A stretch of 64,000 bases of DNA from Scenedesmus sp. ARA3. Lineage: Eukaryota; Chlorophyta; Chlorophyceae; Sphaeropleales; Scenedesmaceae. The stretch spans positions 62,001 to 126,000 of the forward strand of contig RWJK01001582.1 in assembly GCA_004335835.1 (NCBI GenBank). The letters run 5' to 3'. The position numbers and the translations under genes are program-made. A model generated the notes under the pieces. The model did not search any database. It saw only the letters and a program-made list of their open reading frames with translations, and was not told the origin of the DNA. Below, piece by piece: positions 24,818 to 35,382 of this stretch (positions within the stretch are counted from its first letter, which is position 1; each line of letters begins with the position of its first letter).

Positions 24818-27800
24818 TTACAGTGCCAGCGCAGCGCCTAGCGCAGCAACAGCCAGTGTTGCAATCATGCTAGCGCAGCTGGTTCCAGCGCTGCTCTTGG
24901 CTGGTGCTGTCTCGTTGGCTGTGGCGTTGGCTGGCTCCACTGTGATGCCTGGGATGGGTATGTCTGCAGCAGGCTCGGCTGCGGCAGCAGCAGCAGCAGC
25001 AACAGCAGTAATGCACAGCAAAGTGTGTGGAGCACACTGGTCAGCAGTTTGCTTGGGTCATGTATCTCTAAGAAGCTTTGCAGCATCGCCTCTCTATTGG
25101 TCGAATCATTTTGCCCACAGACCTATCAACACACATTCATTGTCCCCACAGCTTCTTGCTTGCAAACCTTTCCTGAAAAGGCTGCTGAAATTCCTTGCAC
25201 TTACTCAGGTTTGCCTCCAGCTCTGGCTCCTCCGGCTTGGGCCACTCAAACTCCTTGGCAGGCTCCGCAATCTTCGTCACGATGTCGTCAGTCATCGTCA
25301 AGTTCGTGGCTGTCAGCGTCTCTTTGAAGGTCTTAATAAAGTAGGGGCTACCTGTGGTGCCCAGCACCGACTGAGCCTCCTCCTCGGTGAGGGGCTGGAT
25401 GGAAGTCATAACCTCAATCATGGGCTTGGGGCCCCCGGGCAGCTCCTCCACGACTGCTGCGGCGTCCAAAGATGGCGTTTCTGGCGCTGCGGGTGGCTCC
25501 TCTTCAGTTGCGTTGGTTGCTGGAGCTGCATCAGCTGCATCTGCTGCTGGCTCCTCCTTTGCTGGTGCAGCTGGCTCCTTCTTTGCAGGGGCCGCTGGGG
25601 CTTCCTTTGCTTGGAACAGCGCACGCAGCAGCTTTCGCAGGGGTGCGGACTCAGGCTTTGCCTTGGGGGCAGCTGCTGCTGCTGTGGCGTTAGCAGCAGG
25701 CTTGGCTGCTGGCGCCGCCTTGGCTGTTGCTGCTGCGGGCGCAATGGCTGTTGCGTTGGGCTCTGCTGCTGCCGGCTCTGCTGCTGCTGGCTCAGCTGCT
25801 GGCTCAACTGCTGCTGCTGCTGCTGCTGCAGGGGGCGGGGAAGGCTTAGGTGTGTACAGCAGCTTCACTTGGGTGACCACCACCTGCAGGGGTGACACTG
25901 AGGCTGCCTTGGCCAGGCCTGCAACGAATGTGGCCTGCTGGGCCTGGAACTGCTCCGCGGTGTTTGCAAACTTGGTGAAGACGGTGACTGCTGTGTTGCC
26001 TGGGCAGGCCTTCTTTGTGTCTGGGCACTTGATCTGTGGGTGCCAGCAGCAGCAGCAGCAGTTAGAAACAACGCCGGCTGTTGCACGCTGTTCTGCGCAT
26101 GCTGGGCGTGGTGATGCAGTAATGCTTGCAGTGTGCAGCAGCAACGGCCACTGCTACAGTCAGCCAGGGTACTTGAATGACGTTACTACTAGCTGGAGGG
26201 CTGGGTGTCAGTTGCAACCTCACAAGCATTTTGCTGCGCGTACATCTGCAGCTGCGCAGGGAATCACTTTCACTCCCCAAAATCATTGCTGCAATAACAT
26301 CGGCTTGATGCCGCATCTAATGCAGGTATTGGAAAGACCAAGTAGTGTGGTGATCATGCAACATCACTTGCGCAAATTGAAACATCACACAAACTCACTG
26401 GCTTAGCGCCCTTGATCTTCAGTGTGGCAGCCAGGTCGATAGTGCCAGGCCCGCAGGTGATCATGTGATCCTTGTTGACCGACAGATACAGCCCTCCCTT
26501 TGCGTCACACACCCAGGCAAACGTGAAGCCCTTGGAAGCACCCTCAGGCAAGAGGATCTTTGCGGCCTTGAGTGCTGTTGCGTTTGCAGGAATCTGGTTG
26601 GTCAGCTCCTCACGCATGACCATGCCAGGGGGGTAGGGCGGGGGAGGGTTGGGGGGTGGTGGGCTAGGACGGGGAGGGGGAGGAGGGGGCGGGCTGCAGC
26701 AGTAAAGACAGGTGGACAGATGGACAGCAGCATGGGGGCGTCAGTGGATGGTATGCGATGCTGATGCAAGGCGCTAACGCACGCAGCTGGAACTGCTGTT
26801 GCAACACCTGCGGAGGGTTGAGGTGGTGGGCTGGGGCGGGGAGGAGGAGGGGGAGGCGGGCTGCAGCAGCAGAGACAGGTGGACAGCAGCATGGGGCTGG
26901 GTGAGTCAGGTGGTAGTATGTGATGTGATTGGTGTTGCAATGCGCTGAGACAAGCAGCTGGAACACGCGCTAGAGGACACCAGGCTGTGACAGCTACACA
27001 CTTCCTATGTGTGCCACAGGCCGCCTTCCGCAGCATGTTCCGCTTCACACCAAAGTCAAACGTGTGAATGGAAAATGTCAACTCACTTAGGGGGTGGTGG
27101 GGAGGGTGCCTCAGGGGGCGGGGATGAGACCTTCACTGGTGCTGGCTTAGGGGCAGGAGCAGGTGCAGGAGCAGGTGCTGGTGCTGGCTCTGGCTCTGGT
27201 GCTGGCTCTGGTGCTGCTGCCACTGCTGCAGCAGGCGCTGCAGCTGCATTTGCTGCTGATGGTGCATACACTGGCTGCGTCATGTCTGCTCCGGGCATTG
27301 CTGCTGCAGGCGCAGTAGCCGCGGCAGGGAATGCGGCAGCGGTGGGCTCTGCAGCAGGGAAAGCTGGCTGTGCAGCTGGCTGCGCAAAGGCCCCTGGCTG
27401 TGCAGCGAACCCTGTTGGTTGCGGGACGCCGAATGCAGCCTGCTGCTGCTGCTGCTGAGCCGCCAGTGCGGCTTGCTGCTGCTGCTGAGCGAGGATGGCT
27501 GCCTGCTGCTGCTGTGCAAGCGCAGCCTGCTGCTGCGGCGTGTATGCATAGCCAGCAGCTGGCTGCTGGAATGCTGAATAGGGGCTCCCCAGCACTGGCA
27601 CCTGGGTGGCGCTAGTTGCTGCTGCTGGGATGCCGTTTGTGTTGACTGACGGGCCGTCAGTTGTGACTGGTGCGCCTGGTGTGCCTGGTGCAGCTGCAGG
27701 CACAAGCAGGTTTGCAGCACCGAACCAGGTGAAGTGGATTTTAGCCTGTAGCTATTGATGGCCTCTGGCAGATGCCACCATACTCAGTAGTAGTGCTGGC

Positions 27801-28462
27801 GAAGCCTGCTGGTGCTGTTGGTCAACATGATCAGTTCCAGTAACGGTGTTCCTGCAGGTGTTTTGCTGCTGTCACTGCTGCTCACCTGGCGCCTCCATGA
27901 AGGATGAAAACGGATCTGCTTGGTGTAGCTGACGCTGTGCACCCTGCAGTCACGTAGCAGCAGCAGCCGATTGTGATGAAGATGGTGTATGCCGGGCTGT
28001 TAATGGCTACCGATTGACCAACAAAGGCCTGCAAGACTTGGTTGTTGTTGCTGCTGCTGGTGCTGCTGCCAGGTCAACCACCTCGGTGTAGTTGCACAGA
28101 CCGGGCACCTCGCGCTGTTAATTCGATACAGACTGGTTTAAATCGATTAAATATGGGTGAGACTGACACATAGCATGTCCTATCGCGCCAGCGCATCGCG
28201 GGGGTGGATAACTGTCTTGCTCACCTGAGCTGCCACGCCGCTTGATGCCGCGGCTACGCTGGCATGAGCTGCAAGAATCAGCAACGATTACGTCGAATTG
28301 ATACTACATTGAGTAAAGCAGCTGCTGACAACGTCAACAAACAAGCTTGGGTTGAAAGGAGTGCTCAGCGGCATGCGTGCAGCTCTCGAACTAGGATACG
28401 TGTCGAATCTCACCTATAATTGCACCAGCTAGCAATGCTAGCATAAGCGCACGGGTGGCCAT
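24818..28462 (-). CDS. Secreted Pro/Ala-rich cell-wall-type protein, possible GPI anchor
   Basis: I do not recognise a named family. Exon 1 encodes MATRALMLALLAGAIIG, a typical signal peptide (ATG at 28462), joined in phase to AHASVAAASSGVAAQ. Later pieces are REVPGLCNYTEVV (about 28115), AFVGQSVAINSPAYTIFITI (about 28030) and QRQLHQADPFSSFMEAP (about 27930-27885). A long Gln/Ala/Pro exon with alternating Ala-Pro repeats ends in SPPPEAPSPPPPK (about 27720-27083). Further pieces are IHTFDFGVKRNML, a second poly-Pro stretch before MVMREELTNQIPANATALKA (26700-26400), and KCPDTKKACPGNTAVTVFTK with an Ala/Pro linker (26034-25140). Several NxT/S glycosylation sites are visible. The last open frame ends SAGTSCASMIATLAVAALGA then ALAL, a GPI-signal-like tail, but the phase of its join to the preceding exon could not be confirmed. 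Poly-Pro linkers resemble algal hydroxyproline-rich wall proteins such as pherophorins. Confidence 0.6.
26634..26970 (-). repeat. Duplicated poly-proline exon start and flanking intron
   Basis: The stretch 26634-26790, with the acceptor and the sequence coding SPPPPPPRPSPPP, is repeated at 26828-26970. Both copies are followed upstream by near-identical text including TGGACAGCAGCATGGGG on the plus strand. Only the 26634 copy continues in frame into the MVMREELTNQ exon. Confidence 0.8.
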
Positions 28463-28860
28463 GATGGCCCCTCACTCACAGCTGGACTTGCGAGCCTGCA
28501 ATGGGTGACACACAACGAAGCAGCAATTCGGCCAACCCAAATGCCCTAGTGTCACTTGGCAAAGCTTTTTTCAATGCAGCAAGTACAGCCAGAGTCCACA
28601 ACCTGGCAACCGGATCGACTCGTCTCAACTGTTCAGGACTCGAGAGGTTTTGCTGTTGAGTGACACGATCTTCCAGCATCGTTACCATCACTGGTGTTTT
28701 TCGCTTGAAATAATAAGCATTTTGAAACACCATGGAAACGACAAGACGTGCACGCATAAGTTGACCCGCCTGATGCTGCGCGCGTGCATGCGCCAGTGCC
28801 AAGGCAGGTGTATGCACCTTCTGATGATCGTGCAGTCATCGAAGACGTCACAGGGACACT
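28463..28860. other. Short intergenic spacer between BBS8 stop and secreted-protein start
   Basis: About 400 bp lie between two minus-strand genes. It must hold the BBS8 3' UTR and the promoter of the downstream gene. No coding or RNA feature is seen. Confidence 0.5.
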
Positions 28861-31800
28861 TCACAATGCATTTAGCTGCGCCTTCAGTAGTTTCTTCAGC
28901 TCAAGGCTGTCAGTGTGCTCTGGATAGAGAGCCAGAGCCTCCTTGACCTGCAGCAGGTGCCAACACCAAAGCCAGTTCAGCTAGCACACACAACTTTCTG
29001 AGACTAAACAAGCAGCATGTAACGCATTTGCAATAGCTGCAGCACCAGCATGAACTGCCACTGAAAAGGTCATGCACTTGGTCACTGTCGAGACAAGCAG
29101 CTCTACAGGACATCATGGCATGATGCACGCCGCCACCACATGTAGGCATGATGCACGCCACCACTGCTAGTAGCATCTGAATGCAGCGCCGCAGCCAGCT
29201 GCAGCCAGCACCTCACCTGACTGACAGCCTCCTGCAGATCTCCCTGCCTGTGCGCCAGCAGCGCTGCATTGTAGTGCAGCTCAAACACGTGGTCAGCTGC
29301 CTTCATGCCCGCCCTGAAGCAGCTGGCAGCCTGGTGAAGAAAACAAGCACAACATCGGCAGCGGCAGGCGTTCAGATCCTCATCACGTCTTCAAGCCACA
29401 AGCCGTCCTTGACATACAATGACAACATTGAGTTGTATTTAAATTCACAATGTACAAGGCATAGTGTACATTACATTCTGCGCCGGCAGCCTGCGTGCAA
29501 GCAGCTTGCAGCAGTGCGCTGCTGTTGTCACATGGCTGCACCTTCCTTCCCAGCAACCCACCTGCTGCGGCTGCCGCCGCTTCAGCTGCAGCACGCCCAG
29601 GTTGTTCAGCGCCTCCGCATGGCCCGGGTCCAGCGCTGCAGCCAGCCTGAAGCATTGCTGCGCCCACGACAGGTCGCCGATGCCGATCGCCACCTGCACA
29701 CACACCAGCATACACACACTCACACACTCGAGCAGCCTTCACACAGCCCTTGACGGCTTTTTCAAGTCAAACAATCCGGCAAATTGCGTAATCTGCCTGG
29801 GTCATTGGCAGTTCAGGGTTGTTGTACGTGCAGCAGCTGCACAGTGGCCAGCACCTGACTAGTGTGCAGCCACTGACAGCTGCAGATGCATCCGCATGCA
29901 CCACATGCACATGTGGGTGTACACCTCTAGCAAGATCGCCACAATGCCCAGCAGCTGTTGCCCCACCACGTACAGAGCAGATGTCAGGGCACCTTTCCAT
30001 TCCCAGGGCATTGCCCTGGCGCTGTCAACCAGCAGCGCGCCTGCATGCCAAACTGTGGCGCTGCCACTTGCACTCGCACCTCAGGTGCGGGCGTGCCTTG
30101 CTATCACACTCAAACACCCACTAACCTGAATCAAGCCATATTGACAGAAACACACCTGGCCGATGTTGTACCAGATGTCTGGCAGGGCAGCGTCGCCGGC
30201 CAGCGCCAGGGCTCGCTCAAAGCAGCTGAAGGTGAAGTCGTACTGGCCCGCGTAGAAGCAGCACAGGCCCAGGTTGGCCCACGTCTCAGCGCTGACCACG
30301 CCCATCTGCAGCGCCAGCTCAGCAGCAGCAGCAGCAGCAGCTGTCAGTACAGTCGTTCAGCAGCATCAGCTACTGAGCTGATGTGGGCATTGCTGTGAGC
30401 TATGTCACGTCAGTTCTGCCTGCTGCAAGCTTGCGCCCAATGGAGGAAACCAGGCAAAAGCAGGGCGCAAGAATATGAGATACTGCAGGTAGCAGCACCA
30501 GCGCTGCTGGCAGTTTGAACGCCAACAGCAGCGGCATCTGCGCAAGTATGGCAGCAACTTTCTTTGCCCTGGCATGTGCATGCTGCAAACATTGACAACG
30601 CCCCACCTGCAGCAGCCTCCTGTAGTAGCGCAGCGCCAGCTCCGGCTGGTCGCTGTAGAAGTGGTCTGCAGCCAGGCAGGCGATGGCCTCCACATTGCTG
30701 GCATCCAGCGCCAGCACCTGCAGCGCAGCGGTGCAAGAAGCAGGCCAGTATAAACAAAGTGGCGCTGGAATATCGAGGTGCCAGATGAGCATGGTGATTC
30801 CCACAGTGTTGTTGATCAACCGCAACTCTGCTGCTCATGACCTGCTGCTCATGACCTGCTGCTACAGCTGCAGTCCAACTCAAACCATCAGGTGACTTTG
30901 GGCAGAAGTCTCCTGGTCCAGCATTGCTTGAAATTGCACACACTATGTATCCTTGATCTAATTAAAATTCATCTTCGGCATCCGGGGTTTGTGCAAGTTC
31001 GTCCCTTTTCAAGTGCATGCTGCTGCTCACCTGGTGGTACAGCGCCAGTGCCGCCTGCCTGTTGCCCAGGCCCTCCTGCAGCCGCGCCTGCCCCAGCAGC
31101 AGCCCGATGTCCCCGGGGTGCCGCCCCGCAGCCTCACTGAACAGCGACAGAGCAGCAAGTGGCTGGTCTAGGCGTGTGCTGATTTTGGCTAGCTGGTGAG
31201 TCAGCACCAGCATGTCCTGCGGCAGCAGCAGGTGAGGCAGCAGGTGGACAGCAGGTGCACGTGACTTGGCTGCAGCTGATGGCGGGCGCACCAGATCAGC
31301 CGCAGTAGTGGTGGTGCACAGTGCCAATGTGTAGGTTCTATAAGACATGCAGGGCATGCACGGCCTCGACCCATGAAAGTGAAAGTACGAGTCACACGTA
31401 ATATGACTTCCATCCGCCCAGGGACAGCGACAGGCTCATTGAACCCAACAGTTCAGACCACAGCTCTCTGAAGCACAACATGAGTCATGTAAAAGGACAA
31501 ATTGTTACAGTATATTATGTACTGCCACACCCACCTGGTTCTTGGCTGCGCTGGCCAGCTTCTTCTCCGCATCCCTCAGCAGCCCCAGCTGGTAGTAGGC
31601 CTGTAGTAGGCCTCTCGCCAAAGCACAAGGTGTGCCTGTGCATATGACGCAATCCACCTGGTTCTTGCTTGCTGCGCTGGCCATCTGCTTCTCTGCATCC
31701 CGCATTCATCCTTTCATAACAGGTGTGTGTGCATACTGTGCATCTGCCGCAACCCACCTGGTTCTTGGCTGCGCTGGCCAGCTGCTTCTCTGCGTCCCTC

Positions 31801-34800
31801 AGCAGCCCCAGCTGGCAGTAGGCCTCTTGCCAAAGCACAAGATGTGCCTGTGCATATGCCGCAACCCACCTGGTTCTTGCTTGCTGCGCTGGCCAGCTGC
31901 TTCTCTGCAGCCCGCATGCATCCTTTCACAACATGTGTCTGTGCATAGTGCGCATCTGCCGCAACCCACCTGGTTCTTGGCTGCGCTGGCCAGCTGCTTT
32001 TCCGCGTCCCTCAGCAGCCCCAGCTGGTAGTAGGCCTTGCCCAGCCGCTCCTTCCACCACCAGTCAGCAAAGCCCGCCTCAGCAGTGGCGTGTCCTGCAA
32101 GCTCCAGCACCTTCTGCATGTTGTGGTCCTGCAAGCAACGCAGCACAGCATGCGATTAGTTGTGGTGTACATGTGGTGCAGCACCGTTTGCATGTTGTGG
32201 TCCTGCAGATGACGTGATTGGTGGGTAATGACATTGCAGTGTATACGCAATGTGGTGCAGCATCGTCTGCATGTTGTGGTCCTGCAGATGACGCGATTGG
32301 TGGGTAATGACATTGCAGTGTATACGCAATGTGGTGCAGCACCGTCTGCATGTTCTGGTCCTGCAGATGACGTGATTGATGGGTAATGACATTGCAGTGT
32401 ATACACAATGTGGTGCAGCACCGTCTGCATGTTGTGGTCCTGCAGATGCAGCGCCGCACAGCATGCGGCTATTAATGGTGTACATGTGGTGCAGCACCTT
32501 CTGCATGTTGTGGTCCTGCAAGCAGCACAGCACAGCATGCGGCTACGTTGTGGTGTGCATGTGGTGCAGCACCGTCAGCATGTTGTGGTCCTGTAAGAGC
32601 AGTGCCGCGCAGTGGTCAACGGGCAGCAGAGGGCGGCGCGTTGTCTGTGTACACGTTACATGTGGTGCACAGACCAGACAATGGCACGTAGCGAGTTGTG
32701 AGTATGAGTGGTGCATGCCGCAGGTGCAGGCATGGGCGTGTACATGTGGTCAAGCAGAGGTGTGCTGACAAGTGACAGCCAGCAGGTGCTGTGGTGCCTC
32801 CTGTTACTGCGATACATTCAAGTGAAAGTGCCACAGCATGCGCTCAGCTGTGCTCTATCAGCGACACCATCACCAACGTTTGTTACGGCCTGCTCACATT
32901 ACATGCTGCTTGCACCAGGATATCATGAACATGCGACTCACCACATACAGGATGTAATCGCAGAGCACGCGCGCCAGGTGCGGCCGCGCAGCATACTTGC
33001 GCAGGTCTAGCCGCTCAGCTGCTATGAAGGGGCCCCCATGGCCAGCAGCAGCCAGTGAGGCAGTGCCAAGCCGCACAAACCTGGCATGAGTTGACATGCG
33101 GCGACAACCACACATTATGTCAGCGCCTCCAACATACAAGCAAGGGTTACGGGCATGTTGTAGCAGCTGCGATATGCTGCAGTTGGGATCTGTGGATACT
33201 ACTAAGCATACCTACAGGCTCCCAGCGCCAGCCTTGACAAGGCTCTGCCCAGGTTCTGCGTTGCTGAAGCTACTGCTGCCAGACAGGCGTGCTGCCTTCA
33301 GTGCTGCTGCTGCTGCCTGCCTGCCTGCCTGCACATACTGCCGGCATTTGGACATGAACAGTACCACTGCTCCCCCATACCGCCTACAGCAAGCCAACCA
33401 CCTGAAGTGCATCTGCGCTGCGTCACCAAACTGCCAGGACTAGCACACACCGCAACGCCCACCTGCCAGACGTCGTCAGCGGCCTGCTGCTGCTGCTGCT
33501 GCCTGTGCCAGGCCGAGCTGCCTTGAGTGCTGCTGCCAGCGCTGTGCCTGGTTTGGTGCTGCCTGTGCCTGGCCGTGCTGCACTTGTGCCTGGCCTTACA
33601 AAGCCAGTCAGGGGCCGGCCACTGCCTGTCATGGGCCGCACCACAGGCGATTGCCCACTCTGCTTGCAGGACGGGAGCCAGCACAGCGCAGCAAAGGCGA
33701 AAGGGGAGTGTTTGCAAGCAAGTTTGAAGATGCAACTGGGTAGGGCGGGCAGATGTAATTGCGGCTTGCTGCACGCAAGCAGTGCCTAGTCTTGTGGCAT
33801 GTGTTGCGTCGCATGTGGAAAGTTGGCACGCTGTCTGCAGAGGCTGCTGCACGTTTACAGGGACTGACAGCTGTTGTATCTGCCCGCCTGCCCGCCTGCA
33901 CAGCTGCTTCTGTGCCTGCATGCCTGCCTGCCATGACCTGTGGCTGCAGGGCTGGAACCAGAGGCCCTGCTGCTGCTGCCGCTGCTGCTGCTGCCGCTGC
34001 TGCTGCTCACCGCTGCTGCGCCAGTCATGGGCCGCGCCAGGGAAGTGCCTGGCCGTGCAACCTGAGCCACATTGTGCTCATCCATCAGCAAGTCAGCAAC
34101 GCCCTGTGCCAGGTTGCAGCAGGGTTAACAGCAGCACAGCAGCGGCAGCGGCAGAGTGTGCTGAGTTGGTCGCCAATGTTGAGGATGCTGTAGGTGACTT
34201 GCAGTGGCACAAGAACTGGATGTGTAGTGTAACATGTGCACGTGCAGGTATGGAGAGTATCGTGTTGCTGCAAGTATTTGCTGGAGCCAGGACATCTGAG
34301 GCAACATGCAGCACGGACGACTATTGGCATGCAAGCGGCCGACTGGAAGGTTTTTAGGCTTTACATGCAGCACTGGGCTGGTCAGTTGCTGCATTGATGT
34401 TGCTGCTTTGTGGTTTAATCAAGCCCTGATGCTTGTTCATGTTGCTGCTTGGCGTGTGCTGCTGCAGCAGTTGATGCATAGCGCACCTCCTCTTCTATTT
34501 CTGTATCATCAATCCAGCTCTTCAAAGTGATGGCTCGGCATTTCAGGTACCACGCGACCTGGCAGGCGGGGATGAGAAAGCGGAGTTTGGTTGCAGCAGC
34601 AGGCTGTAAGGCGTCGTTCAGAGTTCATCCCTCAGGCCCATGCAAGTTCACGAACGAGCAGAAGCCAGGCAGTTGCAGGTAGTAGCTGGGTGGCACTTAC
34701 CTGGTCTAGAGGGTTCCTTTGCAGCGCATCTGTGCACAGTTGTATGCACTCATCATAGCGACGCCGTCGTAGCTTGCTCTGCGCCAGCCAGATGGGATGC

Positions 34801-34814
34801 ACGTCTGCCACCAT
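28861..34814 (-). CDS. BBS8: BBS8/TTC8, TPR subunit of the BBSome
   Basis: BBS8 is a TPR subunit of the BBSome, the coat complex that moves membrane proteins in cilia. The whole protein is recognisable. It starts MVADVHPIWLAQSKLRRRRY (ATG at 34814), then VAWYLKCRAITLKSWIDDTE (about 34557-34490), LMDEHNVAQVARPGTSLARP (about 34090) and RPGTG repeats with MVRPMTGSGRPLTGFVRPGT (33650-33470). Next are RFVRLGTASLAAAGHGGPF (about 33060), DWWWKERLGKAYYQLGLLRD (about 32060-31970) and KISTRLDQPLAALSLFSEAA (about 31190). NVEAIACLAADHFYSDQPEL is at about 30700, then WANLGLCCFYAGQYDFTFSC (about 30270). AIGIGDLSWAQQCFRLAAAL (about 29690) and LHYNAALLAHRQGDLQEAVS (about 29280) follow. The last exon VKEALALYPEHTDSLELKKL ends at a TGA (28861). 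Introns hold the two densest ghost-exon arrays. It is divergent from the F-box-like gene. Confidence 0.92.
31532..32040 (-). repeat. Five-copy array of a BBS8 exon 3' end with donor sites
   Basis: Exon end LLRDAEKQLASAAKNQ plus donor GTGGGT occurs with exon/donor junctions near 31532, 31655, 31755, 31867 and 31967. The copies alternate between two types, SAAKNQ (1st, 3rd, 5th) and SAASKNQ (2nd, 4th), spaced 123, 100, 112 and 100 bp. A two-element unit of about 215 bp has therefore itself been duplicated. The copy at 31967-32040 is continuous with the upstream coding sequence. Confidence 0.9.
32105..32605 (-). repeat. Seven-copy array of a BBS8 exon start with acceptor sites
   Basis: The acceptor plus exon start (CTGCAG|GACCACAACATGCAG, peptide DHNMQKVLELAG) occurs once as real exon at about 32105-32135 and six more times upstream up to about 32600. 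From 32173 to 32410 the unit is a regular 79-bp tandem repeat (starts 32173, 32252, 32331, 32410). The others are spaced more loosely. Ghosts read DHNMQTVLHHMYT-like peptides. Confidence 0.9.
33285..33545 (-). repeat. Ghost of the BBS8 RPGTG exon edge
   Basis: Sequence coding LAAALKAARPGTGSSSSS (about 33495-33545) has a diverged copy at about 33240-33300 reading AALKAARLSGSSS, lying in the downstream intron. Confidence 0.55.
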
Positions 34815-35382
34815 TGCAGTAGGCCCTGGTGCAGGCAACTACGGCTGATCAGGCTGTGAAATACTTTACAGGTGCCATTGGAATTCACCGGCTGCTTTGC
34901 AGTGATCAGCGTCTTCGTCCAGCAGATGACTCAGGTCAAACTGATGGCAGAAGATGATGCATCATCGGCGGCCTGGTCTGCAAGGATCCTTGTGGTGATG
35001 CATCGCACTCAAACATTCAAATTCAAGTATCTTGAAGTGTTGTGGTCAGCCGCGAGTTGTCCACCAAACCCCAGTTGTTCTGTTACAGAAGTGCTTCCAT
35101 ATAGGTTCCGAGCACACTGAGAAGGCGATGTTGCACTCTTTCATTTCCTTCAAACGCGTATTCAGTGCTAGAAGTCACACCCACCCTCATCAACAGCAGC
35201 GGTCTGCTTCAGTGCGCAACGCCTTGAAAGCATTAGAGGACAGCCACGCATGCATCGATAACCTTGGTATATATAACAGTCTGCGCCTGGGTCGACGCAG
35301 TTGCTCAACCAGGTGGACACGGCGAAACACAGCACCTGGCCAAGCAGGACCGGTGTCGGTCTCTGTAGCGTAGCTGAGGGTG
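34815..35382. other. Divergent promoter region between BBS8 and the F-box-like gene
   Basis: 568 bp separate the two start codons. It should hold both promoters. Apart from the TATA-like element near the right end, no motif stands out. Confidence 0.5.
35268..35276 (+). promoter_or_regulatory. TATA-box-like element
   Basis: TATATATAA lies about 107 bp upstream of the ATG at 35383. It is the best match to a TATA box in this divergent region. This would place transcription start about 75-80 bp before the start codon. Confidence 0.45.

Noticed and set aside
32173..32490. Regularly spaced repeats resembling a CRISPR array
   Set aside because: The spacers are also repeated, the unit carries a eukaryotic splice acceptor and BBS8 codons, and the locus is an intron.
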